A stretch of 64,000 bases of DNA, taken from the NCBI GenBank assembly GCA_019454045.1, contig SKCR01049633.1, forward strand, positions 62,001-126,000, in the 5' to 3' direction. This DNA is from Zanthoxylum bungeanum (taxonomy: Eukaryota > Streptophyta > Magnoliopsida > Sapindales > Rutaceae). A program made the position numbers and the translations under genes. Below the pieces are notes generated by a model. The model was given only the letters and a program-made list of their open reading frames with translations, was not told where the DNA came from and did not search any database. This document shows positions 47,293-59,410 of this stretch, one piece after another. Numbering within the stretch: the first letter of the stretch is position 1; each line of letters opens with the position of its first letter.

Positions 47293-49313
47293 ATGGTATC
47301 TTGAGCTATTGGTTGCATAAAAACGAATTAGGGTTCTTGAGCTAAAATTGGGGCTTTTTGATTTAAGCATGATTTTGACAAATTATTTGTTTAAGAATGC
47401 TTGTATATGATTAAATTAGAGTTATATGTAATCAATTTGATGAAAAATTAATTGGATTGATTTTCCCCAGTTTGCTTAATGTTGGCCAAAACTTTAATTT
47501 GGGTAAACTCAATTTGAGCATCAAATGATTAAATTGTTTAGTATAGTATGCTTGAATGAGGTTGAATTGATGTTGTGCATAATCAATTTCATGAAATTTG
47601 GTTGGATCCATTTTTCCCTAAATTTTGGGCATGACAAATTTGGGTAAACTTGATTTTGAGCATGTTTAATGAAATTGGATGATTTAGAATGCTTAAATGT
47701 TGTTTAATTGATGATTGATTAGATCAATTTGATGAAAAGTGTTTGGAACAATTTTTCCCCAATTTGCTTGTGATGGCCGAATTTGGCAAGTTCCCTAATG
47801 TCTTGGTTTTTTGATTTTTTGTTCATTGGATGACTTAGAAATCATTTGGGGATGTTGAATTTATGTTTGATTGGGTTCAATTGGATTGAATTTGATTTGG
47901 GCATATTTTTTCCCCTTTGGCCGAGACTTTAGCATGTATAAATTGGGTTTGATTTTGATTTAATTATGTTGGACATGATTAATTGATGATAAGCATGATT
48001 AATTGGACATATTTGATGTTTTGGAAACTTTGATTTGGGTAATTAATAATGCTATGCACTTTGTTTAATTGAATTGTAAAATTGGATTTTGTAATTTAAT
48101 TAAAATGGGCCTTAAAATTGGATTTGGGCTTTTTAAGTTGTTATTGGGTTTATTGGACTTTGTTGTACAAAGTTGGTTTAGGCCAAAATTGGTTGGATCC
48201 AATTAGGCCCAAAACCGCTTCCAAAAGGCCCAAATGCGACTAATAAACCTTTAACGTTTAATTGGGCCTAATGGGCCTAAATTAATTTATGGGCTTATGG
48301 GGTAACTCCCGGATTGGACTTTGGTTGCGGGTTTGACCCGAGTTGACCAAAAGTCCACGCCTCAAGAAATTAATTAAAAGCCCATTGGACTTTAATTAAA
48401 TTAATATTGGATATTAATCGGGCTTTGAGACCCGTAACGATTAATTTGGAATTTAAGTCGTAAAGGTTTATTTTATAAAGTGTAATATTTAAATTGGAAT
48501 TAAATAATGAATTAGAATTAAATGCGTATTAAATTGGATTTAATTATGTAATTTAATTTAATTCGTAGAAATCGTACTTTGAGTACGTGTTCGCAATACG
48601 AGTTTGACTCGAACAAAATCAAATCTTTGTTTGAACATTGGATGATCACTAATTATAAGATTAATTTATTGGATTGATTGATTGATAACATGCTTGTATG
48701 AATACATGGTTATGATGTTTGAATAATGTATATCGGATGGATATTAGTCGGGTGGGGCGATTTTGGAAATTGTAATAAATTTGATTTATTAATTGGACCT
48801 GCGAGTCCAGCCTTATCTCATATTCTTTGTATTCTCTTCTCACCTATTCCCCTCTATGTATATGAGGTTTCTTTAGAAGTGTAGTGTAACGGGTAGAAGA
48901 AATATTAGTGCTAGCGGGAGAGAGAAAGTGAGAGATTTGATCTAGGATCAATGTAAAATATCCATCCGCATATCATTATTATTTTACATATGCGCTTTAT
49001 TATGTGTTTAGAATGCATGTTTAAGGGTGTATGATGATGAGACCTTAACAAAGATAATAAATTGGTAACCAATTTGCACGCAAAAAGCCCTCATAAAATA
49101 TCATGCGTCTTTTCCTTCCATTGAGTGATTCTTACTCAAGATCCGAGATTGGCAGGGGTTGTTGGCCAAAGTCAAGCCCTTGTCCGTCAAAGATGTGTTT
49201 TAATCACGAGACTTTGTTCCATATCGGTGTCGTGTCCAAGTTGTGGTTTGTTGGCCAAAGTCAAGACCACTTCTTGTCCATAGACATTGATTACGAAGCT
49301 TCCATGTCAATGG
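47293..49313 (+). other. Primer site and leader of element C, first part
   Basis: TGGTATCTTGAGC begins at 47294, a diverged initiator-Met-type primer site. The remainder is non-coding and AT-rich, with further inverted repeats: ATTAATAT/ATATTAAT around TGG (48400-48418) and CGTACT/AGTACG around TTG (48573-48587). Two copies of GGCCAAAGTCAAG lie near 49170 and 49255. No gag is seen. Confidence 0.6.
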
Positions 49314-52146
49314 TGTTGGAAATGGTGATCGAGCACCATTCACTTTTTGTATGAATATTTGATATTTATGCAATATAATATTTATTTTGTCATGGTTATT
49401 TATTTATTAATATGGTAAAACTCTTACTTTATTTATATAATGTAAATCTAATTGTTAGATTACTCTAAGAGTTAGAGATTTCGAGTTACACTCAGAACCT
49501 TATATGAATTTAGTAAAGACCCGAGAGTTACAACATATGGTGATATAGTTGCAAGAGTTGCAAATGGTGTTGAGAAATATCATGCATTCTCTCGAATATA
49601 AATTATTCATAGTCTAGATATATTGACATGGGTCGGTCATTATATTGGTAAGACTAGTGCATTGTCTATATATGTAATGGACATATGGTTTGTCTCAACA
49701 GACTGTGAGCTTAGCGGAAGTTCGTATAGAGAAATGCAGATATTCATTAGTTGAATGAATGTTGAATTAACTCATAAAAGATGACTAATAGATATTCCAT
49801 AAAACTGTCAATAGTTATCTTTTCGAGTTGAGTAGTTATTGTGGTCCTTTGACTTGAGACACCACGGTGGTCTTGTGAGTGATCCTCTGTGCCTGATACC
49901 ATGCATGTCAGAGACCTTTCATGGTCTGGCCTCTGGATGACTGTTAGGTATAGACCGATGCTCACGAAGATCGGTGTGTGTTAATATGAGGATTCGTCAG
50001 TCCATATGGTTGGATTTTGTTTCCAGAAATTTTAGAATATATTCCGGAAATCTTTTGGCCGAAAGTTCGTTGAAGAAATTGTTTCTTTGACATTATAAAT
50101 AATATTCAAAAAGAGTTTTGCTATATTATTTATTAATGGAATATAAGGATGAAAAATTTCATATATTGAGTAGATAAGGTTTTGACAGTATAACTATAAC
50201 CTTACTCAATTGGAAACAGAAATGACGAAGGGATTATACATTAGCGTTTTAACCTCGACTTGTATGGTTCGACGTGTCGTGTTGTTTAGTCATGATTTGT
50301 AGGTGGACATGCCTTCATGAAATATGTATATAAGTATATGAGATATATATGTATATATATAAATAACAACCGAACGTGAGCCTAGAGAGTTCCATTATAT
50401 TGAGTTTACTCGTTGAGCACTAGAGCGACCTTTCGTCAAATGTTGACAAAGTATTTTTTGGGTTTTTAGGATTAAATTATTAATCTGATAATTCATGAGA
50501 TGAATTGAATTAATTAATTTTATATCAATAGTTGATATATTTTTTATTGTATAATAAATGTAAATTTGATTTACATTAAATTAGTAATTATTTTGTGAAT
50601 TAATTTAATTGTTATATTAATATACAATATTAATTACTTAGCTTATACAATTGATTAATTTAAGTAATTGGTGTTTAGTTAAAGTAACTAAATGATTAAT
50701 AAAAAGGTAACTTAGTTAACTAAGTTGGTGAGATTTTATTTAATCTTGGTTTAGTTGTTTTTGAAACAAGTGGTGTAGGAAAAAGATGCTCTTACCATAG
50801 TTAACTTATACACCATGGTTAATTAATTGTTTTAGTTTTGTTTTTCATTATTTTGTTTTATAAAAACAAAATAAAAGCAAAAGCAAAAGACCTTCACCTT
50901 TTTGACTTTACAAGCCACTGCCATTTTGAAAAACAAAAGAAAGAAAACAACTCTCTCCCAAAAATAAGCTACTGCCGAGAGCTTCACGGGTTTCTTCCTT
51001 TTTTTTTTTGTTGATCAAAATCCAAGGAAATAATCTCACCAAATATTACCCTACATATAATCAAGTCTATGGAATTAATCCCTAAGTGTTAAGGGTTAAT
51101 TTATGTTCTTGAGATTTTCCTTTTCCTAGGGTTTTAAGAGTTAAAATTTGGGGAAAAAATTGGTTGGTCTATGCTCTTGAGTGATCAAACCACCTTTTGA
51201 TCACCAAGATTTGTTCATTGAGTTGTAATTTGGTGGAGGAAGAAGAGATTTGAAAAGACTCAAAGCTTGGAGAAATTGGAAAAGGTTGGAGGCAAAAGTT
51301 TCAATCAATTGGCAAAGCTTGTGGTAAATTTAATTTGTAGATTTATTGTTCAATTTCTTGATGATTATTGTTGAGAAAAATTGTTGTGGATTTGTTGGAT
51401 TAATATGAAGCATGTTAGTGAGGAATTAGAAGCATTTAAGTGTTGAAAATTAGTATATAGTTGATATGTTAATTTTGAATGGTTGGATTAATTTTTTCAA
51501 GAGTTGGAAAATTATATTGTATGCTCGAGGAAGAAGAGATTTGAAAGGACTCAAAGCTTGGAGAAATTGGAAAAGGTTGGAGGCAAAAGTTTCAATCAAT
51601 TGGCAAAGCTTGTGGTAAATTTAATTTGTAGATTTATTGTTCAATTTCTTGATGATTATTGTTGAGAAAAATTGTTGTGGATTTGTTGGATTAATATGAA
51701 GCATGTTAGTGAGGAATTAGAAGCATTTAAGTGTTGAAAATTAGTATATAGTTGATATGTTAATTTTGAATGGTTGGATTAATTTTTTCAAGAGTTGGAA
51801 AATTATATTGTATGCTTGAATTAATTTTTTCAAATGTTGGAAAATTAATTTTAGTATGTTTGGATTATTTTCAAGTGTTGGAATAATTAGGATGCTTAGT
51901 TTTAATTTGTCAATAGTTGATAAATTGATTAAAGTGTGTTGAAAATTTTAAATTGACTTATGGTAATTTTTAATACATGAAAATATTTTAATGCATTGGA
52001 AATTTTAAGTTTGTAATTAAAAATTTTAAACCCACTTTATTTTTAAGGACTACCGAAAATTATAAAAAATATATATTTTATTCGCTCGCGATTTGATCTC
52101 GGGCGGGTTTCCGCTGCACTCGGGTTTGTCCGTTCCTCACTCAACA
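49314..52146 (+). repeat. 5' LTR of element D
   Basis: 2833 bp. A block starting GAGGAAGAAGAGATTTG at 51236 is repeated from 51527, giving a 291-bp tandem duplication that the 3' LTR lacks. The second unit shares GAAAGGACTC with the 3' LTR, while the first has GAAAAGACTC. Confidence 0.95.
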
Positions 52147-52148
52147 AG

Positions 52149-52160
52149 TGGTATCAGAGC
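52149..52160 (+). other. Primer-binding site of element D
   Basis: TGGTATCAGAGC, two bases after the LTR end: the standard complement of the 3' end of plant initiator-Met tRNA. Confidence 0.95.
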
Positions 52161-52905
52161 GATACATGCTTCTAATTGTTCATGTTCCTTATAATTTTTC
52201 TCAATGTTATAAAATGCCCATGCATACATTTAATTATGAATTACATGTTTTAGGCATTTTTGGACATGCATACATTTTATATATTTGTGTGCATTTGATT
52301 TTGGGAAAATCTCTACGCTAGATTATTAAGTGTCATTATTTTAGTTGAAAATATGACATGGTCCGGCTTGTCTATACGGTGTTAGTAAAACCATTGTGAT
52401 TATTCCCAATATTGCTAAAGCGTGAGGGTTTGATTATAATGTTTTGTACTATTCCGGTTAAGCATGAGATGAGTCGAATTTAAGAGAAAGTATTATCCAA
52501 TATTGCTAAAGCGTGAGGTTAATATTAGTATCTTACTTTCGGCAATAGACAAGTTGATCTAAAAAATTGAACTATCCAATATTCCTAAAGCGTGAGGATG
52601 AGATTCGATTTAGGACCGAATATAAGAGTTGTATGAGATGCAATTGACAATAGTTGTCTACCTTCTAGAATTTACAAAGGTCAATATTGCTAAAGCGTGA
52701 GATTTGCGTAAATATCAAGAAGGATCTACTTTGCTTTGTGAATTTAAGAGTTAAATTTTCGTATTCTTGTTTGTAGAGATTATAAAGAATATGTAAAACA
52801 ATGTGAGGGCACTTTATAGAAAAAGTAAATCCATATTCTATTTAGTGTTTTTATCATGATATTTAAATATTAATTTCTGCTTTATTTTATCCTTGTGTAG
52901 ACAGA
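52161..52905 (+). other. Leader of element D with a four-times repeated 20-mer
   Basis: Non-coding leader before gag. CAATATTGCTAAAGCGTGAG occurs at 52407-52426, 52498-52517, 52577-52596 (one change) and 52682-52701. The sequence between copies is not repeated, so this is a dispersed motif and not a tandem array. Confidence 0.85.
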
Positions 52906-54193
52906 ATGTCTGTGTCGAACCCGCTTTCGCGTATACTTGATACGCAAAGGCTCCAGGGTGCTGTTAACTATAATGTTTGGCTCATGAATCTCCGAATTCT
53001 TTGCCAAGCGGAGCAACTTGAATATGTTCTTGATCGTCCAATGCCCGCAAGGGTTTCAGATGATATTAGATGAAGAACGTGAGACGTTCATCAAATGGAA
53101 GGATGATGATCGGAAAGTCCGGTCATACATCTTGGGATCTATGGTGCCGGAACTCCAGAGGAAGTATATGCCGATGCCTGATTCCGCATCCATTTTGATG
53201 CATATGAAGGAACTATTCAGTGATCGACCACAGGTAGAGATGCATAGGGTGGCTGTCGAGCTTTTCCATACTTTCCTCCCGGAGGGAAAACCTGTTAGCC
53301 CACATGTGATGAAGCTAATAGACTGTATCGAAGAGCTTGAAAGGATGGATATTCCTATTGATAACCGCCTCGGGAATAGTGTGATTCTCGCATCTCTTCC
53401 CAAGTCTTTCAATGACCTTATCGTTAACTTTAACATGCATAAGATGCTTCCCACCTATTCTGAGTTGCACAATATGTTGCTGACGGCTCAAGAAGACATG
53501 AATAAGAATAGTTCTGCTTTCATGGTCACTGGTGGTTCTTCTTCTGGACCTTCTCAGGCTTCTCATAAGCCGGTAGGGAAGAAACAGAAAAAGAAGAAGA
53601 AAGTTAAAGGTAAAGGTCCAAAGGTTGCTTCCGCAGGGGTTTCTAAGCCAAAGGTGAAGACAGATGTTGCAAAAGGAAAATGTTTCCACTGCGACATGCT
53701 TGGACACTGGAAACGCAACTGTCCGAAATATTTAGCCTCTTTGAAGATAGCTCCCTCAGGTATTTGTTTTCCTATTATTGACATTACACTTGCTTTTGAT
53801 TCTAGTTCAACTTGGGTGTTAGACACTGCTTGTCCTTCTCATATCTGCAATTCGTTGCAGGATCTGAGGGAAACTAGAAGATTGAAGCCGGGAGAGATCC
53901 AGCTGCGAGTAGGGAATGGAGATTCTCTACAAGTTGAAGCAGTAGGAATTTTGTTTTTGAAACTCTCTGATGAATGTAATATTAAACTTAATAACTGTTA
54001 TTTTGTGCCGACTATGATACGGCAAATCATCTCACTTCCTGTACTTGACAGCGAAGGATTTCATGTAAATATTAAAGATGGTCTTTTGAATTTATATGAT
54101 AATGTGAATGTTTTGCTTGTTTCATGTCCCATGGTTGATGGTCATTACATTCTTACCAAAAATCGTGATGTCTTTTTTAATAGAGAAATCTAA
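52906..54193 (+). pseudogene. gag and protease of element D
   Basis: ATG at 52906 opens MSVSNPLSRILDTQRLQGA, a copia gag N-terminus; a one-base shift near 53070 moves the reading into the frame open at 53018-54193. That frame has the capsid region, a Lys-rich stretch, and a zinc knuckle CX2CX4HX4C (CFHCDMLGHWKRNC, about 53681-53722). The protease follows with WVLDTACPSHICNS, where D-[ST]-G is usual, so the catalytic Gly reads Ala. The frame ends at TAA 54191-54193; the protein continues in another frame. Confidence 0.85.
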
Positions 54194-55050
54194 AAGGAAA
54201 AGATCGGAAGAAATAAATAACACAGAACTTTGGCATATGAGATTAGGTCATATAGGCATAAAAAGCCTAACCAAACTAGTTAAGGATGGTGTGATAGATG
54301 ATCTAACCATAGAACCTTTACCAGTTTGCGAATATTGTATTCAAGGTAAAATGACCAAATCCTCATTTAGTGGTGTTGGACACCGTGCTAATGATTTATT
54401 GGAACTTGTGCGTTCCGATGTATGTGGTCCTATAAATCATGCTGCCATGGGTGGGTTTCAATACTTTGTAACTTTTATCGATGATTTGTCACGATATGGT
54501 TATGTGTTTCTTATGAAACACAAATCGGAAACTTTCGAAAAGTTCAAAAAATACCGATTTGAAGTAGAGAAACAAACCGGAAAACTCTTGAAATGCCTTC
54601 GATCAGATCGGGGCGGTGAGTACATGAGCAGTGAGTTCATGAGTTATTTAAAATAGAATGGGATTCTCGCTCAGTATGCTCCTCCAGGCACTCCTCAACA
54701 CAATGGTGTTTCAGAGAGGAGGAATCGAACTTTATTAGATATGGTTCGATCGATGATGAGTTTTACTGATCTACCAATATACTTATGGGGCCATGCTCTA
54801 GACACTGCCGCTCACCTTTTGAACAAAGTTCCATCGAAAGCCATTCCGACTACTCCGTATGAGTTATGGACTGGAAAGAAACAGAGTCTTAAGTATGTTA
54901 AGATTTGGGGTTGTCCTGCCTATGTAAGAGTTGCACAGCGGGATAAACTTGCACCTAGAGGGTACAAGTATCGATTCATTGGATATCCTAAAAATTCCAT
55001 GGGATATCAGTTCTATGATCCCGAGAACCGAAATGTGTTCGTTGCTCGAA
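54194..55050 (+). pseudogene. Integrase of element D, one stop
   Basis: GAG-pre-integrase zinc site (LWHMRLGHIG and CEYCIQGKM), the first catalytic Asp in LVRSDVCGP, FIDDLSRYGYVFLMKHKSET, and the Glu in NGVSERRNRTLL, as in a DD35E core. A TAG at 54654-54656 after SYLK interrupts it; the same frame then continues. The C-terminal part YPKNSMGYQFYDPENRNVFV follows. It would insert element DNA. Confidence 0.9.
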
Positions 55051-56054
55051 ATGTAACTTTCTTAGAAACACAATTTGTGTTAGAAAGTGCAGATCATAGA
55101 ATGATTGATTTAGATGAAGTCAATCAAAGTAACATTGAATCGACGATAGAACCAGAATTTCAAGAAGATGAGATATCTTTGACACAACCACCTCGTAGGT
55201 CACAAATGATATCGAGACCCCCTGTCAGGTACAGGACGTCATCTGATGATACACTCGATGTTTTCTTAATTGAAGAAAAGGATCCTTTAACCTACAGAGA
55301 GGCGATGTTAGACATCGGTGCAGAGAAATGGCTGGAAGCTATGAAATCCGAGATTGCCTCAATGCATGATAATCAAGTCTGGGACTTGGTTCCGCTTCCC
55401 GACGGAATTGTTCCTATCGGTTGTAAATGGGTTTAAAAAAGGAAGCGGGGGCCCGATGGAAAGGTTGAAACCTTTAAGGCCCGACTAGTTGCAAAAGGAT
55501 ATACTCAGAAATCAGGTATTGATTATGAGGAAACCTTTTCTCCTGTAGCCATGCTTAAGTCAATCATGATTTTATTAGCTATTGCCGCACACTATGATTA
55601 TGAAATTTGGCAGATGGATTTGAAAACGGCTTTTCTGAATGGAAATCTTGAGGAAGATATCCATATGGAACAACCCGAGGGATTCGCATTCGCCAAAGAT
55701 CCTAATCTGGTATGTAAGCTTAAAAGGTCTATTTATGGACTTAAACAAGCTTCCCGTAGTTGGAATCTTCGTTTTGATGATGTGATCAGATCGTCTGGTT
55801 TCATTAAGAATGGAGAGGAATCCTGTGTCTATAAAAAGGTTAGTGGGAGCATGGTAGTCTTCTTAGTGCTTTATGTTGATGATATACTTATTATCGGAAA
55901 CGATATAGGTATGTTACAATCTGTCAAAGCCTATCTGAGTAAGAATTTCTCCATGAAGGATTTGGGAGAAACCTCTTATATACTAGGTATAAAGCTTTAT
56001 AGAGATAGAGCAAGGAGGTTGATAGGACTCTCTCAGTCCAGTACATTGATTTGA
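55051..56054 (+). pseudogene. Reverse transcriptase of element D, one stop and a frameshift
   Basis: RVT_2-type RT: EKWLEAMKSEIASMHDNQVW, a TAA near 55434-55436 directly after GCKWV, then KARLVAKGYTQKSG, EIWQMDLKTAFLNGNL, FLVLYVDDILIIG (catalytic YVDD intact) and YILGIKLYRDR. Near 56035 the frame is lost (LSQSSTLI then stop). Confidence 0.9.
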
Positions 56055-56851
56055 TCTTAGAAAGGTACAATTTGTTGACTGTAAGACAGTTAATGTGCCT
56101 TTCAAACATGGTATTCATTTATCTAAGAAAATGTGTCCTAAGAGATGATGAAAGGGCTAAAATGCTTAGCCAGCCTTATGCTTCCGCTGTTGGTAGCATA
56201 ATGTATGCCATGTTATGTACTAGACCTGATATCAGCATGGCTATAAGTGTTACAAGCCGTTATCAGTCTGATCCGGGTCAGGACCATTGGATGGCTGTGA
56301 AACATATCCTGAAATACCTTAAGGGTACAAAGGATAAGTTTCTCATTTATGGAGAAAATGACTTACAGTTAAGAGGTTACACGGATTCAGATTTTCAATC
56401 TGATCCAGATGATAGAAAGTCTACATCTGGGTTTGTGTTTTCTCTTAATGGCGGTGCCATTAGTTGGAAAAGCACTAAACAGGGTTCGACTGCTGATTCC
56501 ACCACCGAGGCAGAATACATTGCTGCTTCAGAAGCTGCAAAGGAAGCGGTCTGGATCAAAAAGTTCGTTGCGGAGCTTGGAGTAGTCCCATCTATAGTAG
56601 ATCCTATTCCGTTATTCTGTGACAACAATGGTGCGATAGCTCAAGCCAAGGAACCTCGCGCTCATAAGAAATCTAAGCATGTGGAACGAAAGTATCACAT
56701 AATTAGAGAAATTTTGGCTAGAGGTGATATTGTAGTTTGTAAAGAACGAACTGAAGAAAATGTAGCGGATCCACTGACTAAAGCCTTAACTCCCAAGGTG
56801 TTTGAGAAACATGTGGAGTCTATGGGTATTAGATACCATCGTGAATGGCAC
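56055..56851 (+). CDS. RNase H end of element D pol
   Basis: Open to TAG at about 56852. The first 80 bases are out of phase with the ancestral protein; from AKMLSQPYASAVGSIMYAML it is standard copia: TRPDISMAISVTSRY, GYTDSDFQSDPDDRKSTSGF, STTEAEYIAASEAAKEAVWI, LFCDNNGAIAQAKEP and NVADPLTKAL. The Asp and Glu expected at the RNase H active site are visible. It degrades RNA in the RNA-DNA hybrid during reverse transcription. It is part of a broken polyprotein, so not expressed alone. Confidence 0.85.
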
Positions 56852-56856
56852 TAGAT

Positions 56857-56866
56857 CAAGTGGGAG
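56857..56866 (+). other. Polypurine tract of element D
   Basis: CAAGTGGGAG directly before the 3' LTR, shortly after the pol stop. Confidence 0.85.
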
Positions 56867-59405
56867 TGTTGGAAATGGTGATCGAGCACCATTCACTTTT
56901 TGTATGAATATTTGATATTTATGCAATATAATATTTATTTTCATGGTTATTTATTTATTAATATGGTAAAACTCTTACTTTATTTATATAATGTAAATCT
57001 AATTGTTAGATTACTCTAAGAGTTAGAGATTTCGAGTTACACTCGGAACCTTATATGAATTTAGTAAAGACCCGAGAGTTACAACATATGGTGATATAGT
57101 TGCAAGAGTTGCAAATGGTGTTGAGAAATATCATGCATTCTCTCGAATATAAATTATTCATAGTCTAGATATATTGACATGGGTCGGTCATTATATTGGT
57201 AAGACTAGTGCATTGTCTATATATGTAATGGACATATGGTTTGTCTCAACAGACTGTGAGCTTAGCGGAAGTTCGTATATAGAAATGCAGATATTCATTA
57301 GTTGAATGAATGTTGAATTAACTCATAAAAGATGACTAATAGATATTCCATAAAACTGTCAATAGTTATCTTTTCGAGTTGAGTAGTTATTGTGGTCCTT
57401 TGACTTGAGACACCACGGTGGTCTTGTGAGTGATCCTCTGTGCCTGATACCATGCATGTCAGAGACCTTTCATGGTCTGGCCTCTGGATGACTGTTAGGT
57501 ATAGACCGATGCTCACGAAGATCGGTGTGTGTTAATATGAGGATTCGTCAGTCCATATGGTTGGATTTTGTTTCCAGAAATTTTAGAATATATTCCGGAA
57601 ATCTTTTGGCCGAAAGTTCGTTGAAGAAATTGTTTCTTTGACATTATAAATAATATTCAAAAAGAGTTTTGCTATATTATTTATTAATGGAATATAAGGA
57701 TGAAAAATTTCATATATTGAGTAGATAAGGTTTTGACAGTATAACTATAACCTTACTCAATTGGAAACGAAATGACGAAGGGATTATACATTAGCGTTTT
57801 AACCTCGACTTGTATGGTTCGACGTGTCGTGTTGTTTAGTCATGATTTGTAGGTGGACAGGCCTTCATGAAATATGTATATAAGTATATGAGATATATAT
57901 GTATATATATAATAACAACCGAACGTGAGCCTAGAGAGTTCCATTATATTGAGTTTACTCGTTGAGCACTAGGGCGACCTTTCGTCAAATGTTGACAAAG
58001 TATTTTTTGGGTTTTTAGGATTAAATTGTTTAATCTGATAATTCATGAGATGAATTGAATTAATTAATTTTATATCAATAGTTGATATAATTTTTTATTG
58101 TATAATAAATGTAAATTTGATTTACATTAAATTAGTAATTATTTTGTGAATTAATTTAATTGTTATATTAATATACAATATTAATTACTTAGCTTATACA
58201 ATTGATTAATTTAAGTAAATTGGATTGTTTAGTTAAAGTAACTAAATGATTAAAAAAAGGTAACTTAGTTAACTAAGTTGGTGAGATTTTATTTAATCTT
58301 GGTTTAGTTGTTTTGAAACAAGTGGTGTAGGAAAAAGATGCTCTTATACCATAGTTACTTATACACCATGGTTAATTAATTGTTTTAGTTTTGTTTTTCA
58401 TTATTTTGTTTTATAAAAACAAAATAAAAGCAAAAGCAAAAGACCTTCACCTTTTTGACTTTACAAGCCACTGCCATTTTGAAAAACAATAGAAAGAAAA
58501 CAACTCTCTCTCCCAAAATAAGCTACTGCCGAGAGCTTCACGGGTTCTTCCTTTTTTTTTTTGTTGATCAAAATCCAAGGAAATTATCTCACCAAATATT
58601 ACACTACATATAATCAAGTCTATGGAATTAATCCCTAAGTGTTAAGGGTTAATTTATGTTCTTGAGATTTTCCTTTTCCTAGGGTTTTAAGAGTTAAAAT
58701 TTGGGGAAAAGTTGGTTGCTACTCTTGAGTGATCAAACCACCTTTTGATCACCAAGATTTGTTCATTGAGTTGCTTAATTTGGTGGAGGAAGAAGAGATT
58801 TGAAAGGACTCAAAGCTTGGAGAAATTGGAAAAGGTTGGAGGCAAAAGTTTCAATCAATTGGCAAAGCTTGTGGTAAATTTAATTTGTAGATTTATTGTT
58901 CAATTTCTTGATGATTATTGTTGAGAAAAATTGTTGTGGATTTGTTGGATTAATATGAAGCATGTTAGTGAGGAATTAGAAGCATTTAAGTGTTGAAAAT
59001 TAGTATATAGTTGATATGTTAATTTTGAATAGTTGGATTAATTTTTTCAAGAGTTGGAAAATTATATTGTATGCTTGAATTAATTTTTTCAAATGTTGGA
59101 AAATTAATTTTAGTATGTTTGGATTATTTGAAGTGCTGGAAATAATTAGGATGCTTAGTTTTAATTTGTCAATAGTTGATAAATTGATGAAAGTGTGTTG
59201 AAATTTTTAAATTGACTTATGGTAATTTTTAATACATGAAAATGTTTTAATGCATTGGAAATTTTAAGTTTGTAATTAAAAATTTTAAACCCACTTTATT
59301 TTTAAGGACTACCAAAAATTATAAAAAATATATATTTTATTCGCTCGCGATTTGATCTCGGGCGGGTTTCCGCTGCACTCGGGTTTGTCCGTTCCTCACT
59401 CAACA
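56867..59405 (+). repeat. 3' LTR of element D
   Basis: 2539 bp, nearly identical to the 5' LTR apart from the 291-bp duplication, several one- to few-base indels (many in A or T runs) and a few substitutions. Ends CTCACTCAACA and is followed by the AATGG target duplication. Confidence 0.95.
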
Positions 59406-59410
59406 AATGG

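Larger units (their letters stand above)
49314..59405 (+). mobile_element. Element D: full-length Ty1/copia retrotransposon
   Basis: 10092 bp with AATGG on both sides (49309-49313 and 59406-59410) and a clean interruption of C. LTRs TGTTGGAAATGG...CTCAACA; initiator-Met primer site; gag, protease, integrase, RT and RNase H in the Ty1/copia order; polypurine tract. The 5' LTR is 2833 bp and the 3' LTR 2539 bp; the difference is mainly a 291-bp tandem duplication. The LTRs are otherwise nearly identical, so this is the youngest layer on the right side. Coding frames are broken at several places. The copia lineage is not assigned. Confidence 0.95.

Noticed and set aside
49747..49965. 72-codon minus-strand frame, repeated at 57298-57516
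   Set aside because: Located at the same place in the two D LTRs; no domain and no support beyond LTR duplication.
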